18,813 nt of DNA from Chitinophaga pinensis. Its GTDB lineage: Bacteria; Bacteroidota; Bacteroidia; Chitinophagales; Chitinophagaceae. Made by a program: the position numbers and the translations under genes. The stretch lies in assembly GCA_945866165.1 (NCBI GenBank), contig CAMBGO010000018.1:1-18813 (forward strand), read 5' to 3'. Shown here in pieces: positions 15,559 to 18,813 of the stretch; position 1 is the stretch's first letter; each line of letters opens with the position of its first letter. Below the pieces are notes generated by a model. The model saw nothing but the letters and a program-made list of their open reading frames with translations, did not search any database and had not been told where the DNA came from.

Positions 15559-16444
15559 TAAAAATATTTTCAAATGATTCCTTTCCCCTTGATGATTTAA
15601 TTACATTGTACAGCATATTAAGTGCTGTATATATTATGACTGCCATCACCACTGACCGGAGAGAATCTAATGGCAATGATTTAACTATAAATGCTGCAAT
15701 TAATACTGCGACTACTGCAGGTATAGCCATTCCCAATGCGGCCTTTCTATGATAACTTCCTTCTTTGATAAATTTAAATGAAGCAGGGGGCATTAAAAAA
15801 GCGCATGATCCCATCATAATCGGAAATGCTACTTGCGGCGATAGTCCAAGTAGATAAACCAATGCCATACAAGGTGCGTATAGTCCTACGCCGACAGTCA
15901 TCAACGCACCCAACATAAAATTCACTGAACCCGCAATCAATAGTTTCCATCCACTCAATCCAATTTCCGTTCCTTCACCATGAATCCATTGCATCTTATT
16001 GGCAAACATGAATCCTGCAGTAATCAATAAGGCCAATCCCATTATAAATCTGATGGTGTTTTCAGGAAGTTTTGAAACAATACCTGCACCAATAATAGCG
16101 CCAATGGTTGCACTGCTAAACATTACTATCAAGGTGATGGGTTCAACTTCTATTATTTTGATAAATACAATTGCTTGAATAAGAACGGGAATGGTATTTG
16201 CAACATTCATGGTACCCGGTATCAATTTGTCTGGCGTTTGCTTGGTAAATTTAAGGAGTATGGTTTGAGGGGCGAAAGCGCCAATACCAAGCACATCAAA
16301 AAAATTAACAACAAAACCTATGATACCGGTTTTTGCCCAGCTTCCACTTTCTAAATTTTTCCTATGCTTCCAAATGTCTTTTGAAAAAAAGTAAACAAAC
16401 CAAATGAAAAATAAAACCAACCCGGTTAATATAAAAGAAATCAT
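15551..16444 (-). CDS. TauE/SafE-family (sulfite/anion exporter-like) membrane protein
   Basis: The 297-residue integral membrane protein has about eight or nine hydrophobic segments in two repeated halves, as in the TauE/SafE (DUF81) family. Halves include GIIGFVVNFFDVLGIGAFAP and GSVNFMLGALMTVGVGLYAP, each with an N-F-(D/M)-x-LG-x-G/M pattern near its start. Members are linked to export of sulfite, sulfoacetate or other small anions, but most are uncharacterised. It lies 63 bases downstream of the penicillin acylase gene on the same strand, so the two may be co-transcribed. Its TAA is inside the end of the convergent permease gene. Confidence 0.85.
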   Translation of the reverse strand: MISFILTGLVLFFIWFVYFFSKDIWKHRKNLESGSWAKTGIIGFVVNFFDVLGIGAFAPQTILLKFTKQTPDKLIPGTMNVANTIPVLIQAIVFIKIIEVEPITLIVMFSSATIGAIIGAGIVSKLPENTIRFIMGLALLITAGFMFANKMQWIHGEGTEIGLSGWKLLIAGSVNFMLGALMTVGVGLYAPCMALVYLLGLSPQVAFPIMMGSCAFLMPPASFKFIKEGSYHRKAALGMAIPAVVAVLIAAFIVKSLPLDSLRSVVMAVIIYTALNMLYNVIKSSRGKESFENIFTK

Positions 16445-16507
16445 TATATGATTATTTTATTTATTTTTTTGTGAGAAGCCTTTTTCATTTATAAGATCTG
16501 TTTGTAT

Positions 16508-18813
16508 TTATTTCGATATTGCAACTTGATATTTTACTGGTGTCAACTTAAAATGTTCGACGGTGTTTTCTTCTATTTTATTCTTTGAGTAGTATGCAGG
16601 AAAATAGAGATCATTTGCCCAATTGTAAAACAGATTTTTATAAAAAGGACTATCTGGGTCACCTGATTGTCCAGGTGTGTTGATCATTCTCGCCTCATCC
16701 CAGTCTTTCGTATCGATTAATAACCTGAAGCTTGCGCCACTTTGCTGGTTGTCGGTTCCGCCCGTTGAACCAGGCGTTTGCCCATTACCACCTCGGGGTA
16801 ACGGTCCTATATTCATTTTCTTTTTTAATTCTTCATCAACCAATGATGATAGCTGGTGTTCCAATGTGATATGTTTATACTTTGCTTGACCATATACCCA
16901 ATCAGAAGGTGTTGGACCAAGTTTTACTTTTAGATTATTAATTGCATTGACAAATGCTTTTGAAAGTAATTGATCTCTTTCTGAAATACCGTTCACTCCA
17001 AAATATTTTTCAGGGTTTTGGAGATATTGTATGATAGTTGTCAATTGGAAGCTAATTAGTTTATCAACTTCTTTTGGAATGAATTTTTCCGTCATTAATA
17101 TTGCAATTTGCCTTTCCCACATAGCATATATTCCAGCTGCGATGCTGTGTTTATCCAACAGAAAATTCCAATTAGCTAAAATATTTTTTGATTCAGTTAA
17201 CAATGAATTATCAAATGAAATGTTTTTTAACAGCGGAGTTATTTTATTTGCAGGGATGGAGTAATAATCTGTCTGCAAGGCTGCCATGTCTGACATAGAG
17301 ATCTTCTTTTTGTTTGATAAGACTTGGTCAATGCGGTTTCCCCTGAATGGATCGGCCCATGTATATCCAATAGCATCCCATCGGGTATAATTTTCAGGCG
17401 TTACATTTTGATTTGCTGTTGCAAAAAATCCTTTCGCTGGGTTATAAGATGATGGCCTTTCTTTGATGGGTAAATATCCAGCCCATTCATATCTTCCATC
17501 ACCAGGAATCGGAGCATAGCCACTGAAGTTTTTTCTTATTGGAATGATGCCAACGGCCTGCCATCCTATGTTACCAGCTTTATCTGCCCATATCATATTT
17601 TCTCCAGGAATATTACTATACGCACAAGCTTCCCTAAATTCTTCCCAGTTGGTTGCTTGGTCAATTCTTAGTGATGCAAGATAGGGGGCACCTCCGGGTT
17701 CCATCCATGCTGCCTTTACTGCATATGCTTTATGGTTGGCGCTGTCAATAAATGTTACAGGACCATGTATTGTATATGCGTAACTTACTTTTTTAGTACC
17801 ACTATTTTTTACACGAATGCTATCATGAATTATTTTCATGTTTACCCATTTCCCTTTATGCCAATATTGATTGAGGTTATTGGGATTTAAATTATATACA
17901 TAAAGATCTTCCCCATCTGTTTCAAAAATTGTTAATCCCCATGCGCCTTTTTCATTATGACCGATTGACACGCCCGGAATTTCTGGTTCTCCGCCTCCAA
18001 TCACATTCCATCCTGGGGCAACAAGGTGGACAATATACCTTAACGAAGGCACAGCAATTTTCCTGTGTGGGTCATTGGCGAGCATCGGAAAACCACTTGC
18101 GCTTTTTTCACTGTTGATGATCCAGTTGTTGCTACCCTCCATTTCCTGTGATTGCAAAAAAAGATCAGGCTCGGATTTTTTTCTAATGATGTTGAGTATT
18201 GAAGCTTCGTCATTATTTGCAATATCAGCTTTTGTAAATTCAACATCTTTTCTGTAAGCATTGTAGAGTCCCAATATATCTTGGTTCAACCATGCCGGAT
18301 TGATTGAAGTATCCATTGTCAGGTTTGGTTCTTTTGGATGAAACCATACAATGTCTTTTACTTTTTGTTCACCCACTTTATATACTGCTCTTGCGAGGTT
18401 CAGTTCCTGTGTGATATTTCCTAGTAGCCCCTGATGTCTTGATATCACCACTTCAGGTGTCCATGCCTTCGGCTTGATGTGTAGAAGTTTGAATTCAATG
18501 GGAAGCTTTTCTGGATGTTGATTGATATAATTAATATATGCATTAACGCCTTCTACATATGCATTGATGATGTTGGCGCCTCTGGGATGATAATGCTGTA
18601 GTTCTTTTTGCATATCACCACGAAATTTGAATAACCGTGTTCCAATGTCACGTTTTAATTCACGTTCACCGAGTATTTCAGCAACGGTTCCAGTGGCTTG
18701 TCTGCGCCATACTTCAAATTGGAAGAGCCTGTCCTTGGCTGCACAATATCCTTGTGAGAAGAAAAGGTCGTGTTCATTCTTTGCATAGATATGATTGACA
18801 CCCCATTTATCAC
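16508..18813 (-). CDS. Penicillin acylase family (S45 Ntn hydrolase), 5' partial
   Basis: The frame is open from the right edge (first whole codon 18811-18809) to the TAA at 16508, 767 residues in the window, so the ATG at 18613 is internal. The A-chain part starts with DKWGVNHIYAKNEHDLFFSQ and DRLFQFEVWRRQATGTVAEI, hallmark S45 sequences. The beta-chain nucleophile is the Ser at 18133-18131 in EGSNNWIINSEKSASG, which becomes N-terminal after autocatalytic removal of a spacer. GHNEKGAWGLT, GPVTFID and a glycine-rich C-terminal GPLPRGGNGQTPG also fit. Members are periplasmic or extracellular and hydrolyse amides such as acyl-homoserine lactones or beta-lactam side chains; the substrate here is unknown. 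The signal peptide and probably some 30-60 residues lie beyond the window. Confidence 0.92.
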   Translation of the reverse strand, partial: DKWGVNHIYAKNEHDLFFSQGYCAAKDRLFQFEVWRRQATGTVAEILGERELKRDIGTRLFKFRGDMQKELQHYHPRGANIINAYVEGVNAYINYINQHPEKLPIEFKLLHIKPKAWTPEVVISRHQGLLGNITQELNLARAVYKVGEQKVKDIVWFHPKEPNLTMDTSINPAWLNQDILGLYNAYRKDVEFTKADIANNDEASILNIIRKKSEPDLFLQSQEMEGSNNWIINSEKSASGFPMLANDPHRKIAVPSLRYIVHLVAPGWNVIGGGEPEIPGVSIGHNEKGAWGLTIFETDGEDLYVYNLNPNNLNQYWHKGKWVNMKIIHDSIRVKNSGTKKVSYAYTIHGPVTFIDSANHKAYAVKAAWMEPGGAPYLASLRIDQATNWEEFREACAYSNIPGENMIWADKAGNIGWQAVGIIPIRKNFSGYAPIPGDGRYEWAGYLPIKERPSSYNPAKGFFATANQNVTPENYTRWDAIGYTWADPFRGNRIDQVLSNKKKISMSDMAALQTDYYSIPANKITPLLKNISFDNSLLTESKNILANWNFLLDKHSIAAGIYAMWERQIAILMTEKFIPKEVDKLISFQLTTIIQYLQNPEKYFGVNGISERDQLLSKAFVNAINNLKVKLGPTPSDWVYGQAKYKHITLEHQLSSLVDEELKKKMNIGPLPRGGNGQTPGSTGGTDNQQSGASFRLLIDTKDWDEARMINTPGQSGDPDSPFYKNLFYNWANDLYFPAYYSKNKIEENTVEHFKLTPVKYQVAISK

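Noticed and set aside
1..18813. CRISPR array, tRNA, rRNA or intact phage genes
   Set aside because: No regularly spaced repeats, no cloverleaf or rRNA-like segments, and no phage structural genes were seen on either strand.

Overview
The window looks like chromosomal DNA of a Bacteroidota bacterium, most likely from the Chitinophagaceae or a close relative. The evidence is AT-rich coding DNA, A/T-rich start-codon contexts almost without Shine-Dalgarno sequences, and typical gene content (Asp-box/sortilin-like secreted propeller, FAS1 protein, PhoPQ-regulated-type hydrolase, penicillin acylase). The taxon is an inference from style and content; no rRNA or tRNA gene is present.

Layout. (1) 1-2852 (+): 3' part of a secreted sortilin-like beta-propeller protein, converging on a FAS1 protein (2979-3491, -) across a bidirectional terminator at 2918-2953. 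(2) 3825-5150 (+): secreted alpha/beta hydrolase of the PhoPQ-activated PqaA type. (3) 5280-5987 (+): a cysteine-free 235-residue protein that I read as a bacterial gasdermin-like pore-forming domain, with no intact protease gene beside it. Just downstream, on the opposite strand (6037-6428), is a decayed gene fragment resembling the C-terminal part of M6-type secreted metallopeptidases. (4) 6539-12520 (+): a tight four-gene operon of APC amine permease, glutamine-synthetase-like gamma-glutamylamide synthetase, iron-type alcohol dehydrogenase, and one polypeptide fusing a PuuD-like gamma-glutamyl hydrolase to an aldehyde dehydrogenase. Together these make a complete predicted route for an amino alcohol: import, gamma-glutamylation, oxidation of alcohol to aldehyde to acid, then release of glutamate. 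With ethanolamine the end product would be glycine. (5) 12521-13167: an intergenic scar with the 3' end of an IS110-type transposase gene, a palindromic GC-rich REP-like block, and a heptamer tandem repeat. (6) 13168-15558 (+): Gfo/Idh/MocA oxidoreductase plus GntP-type permease, a probable sugar-acid or polyol pair. (7) 15551-18813 (-): TauE/SafE-type permease downstream of a penicillin-acylase-family Ntn hydrolase that runs off the right edge.

The two things most worth following up are the apparently solitary gasdermin-like gene beside a broken peptidase remnant, and the gamma-glutamyl amino-alcohol operon with its hydrolase-dehydrogenase fusion. All functions are read from motifs and remembered families; no search was run.
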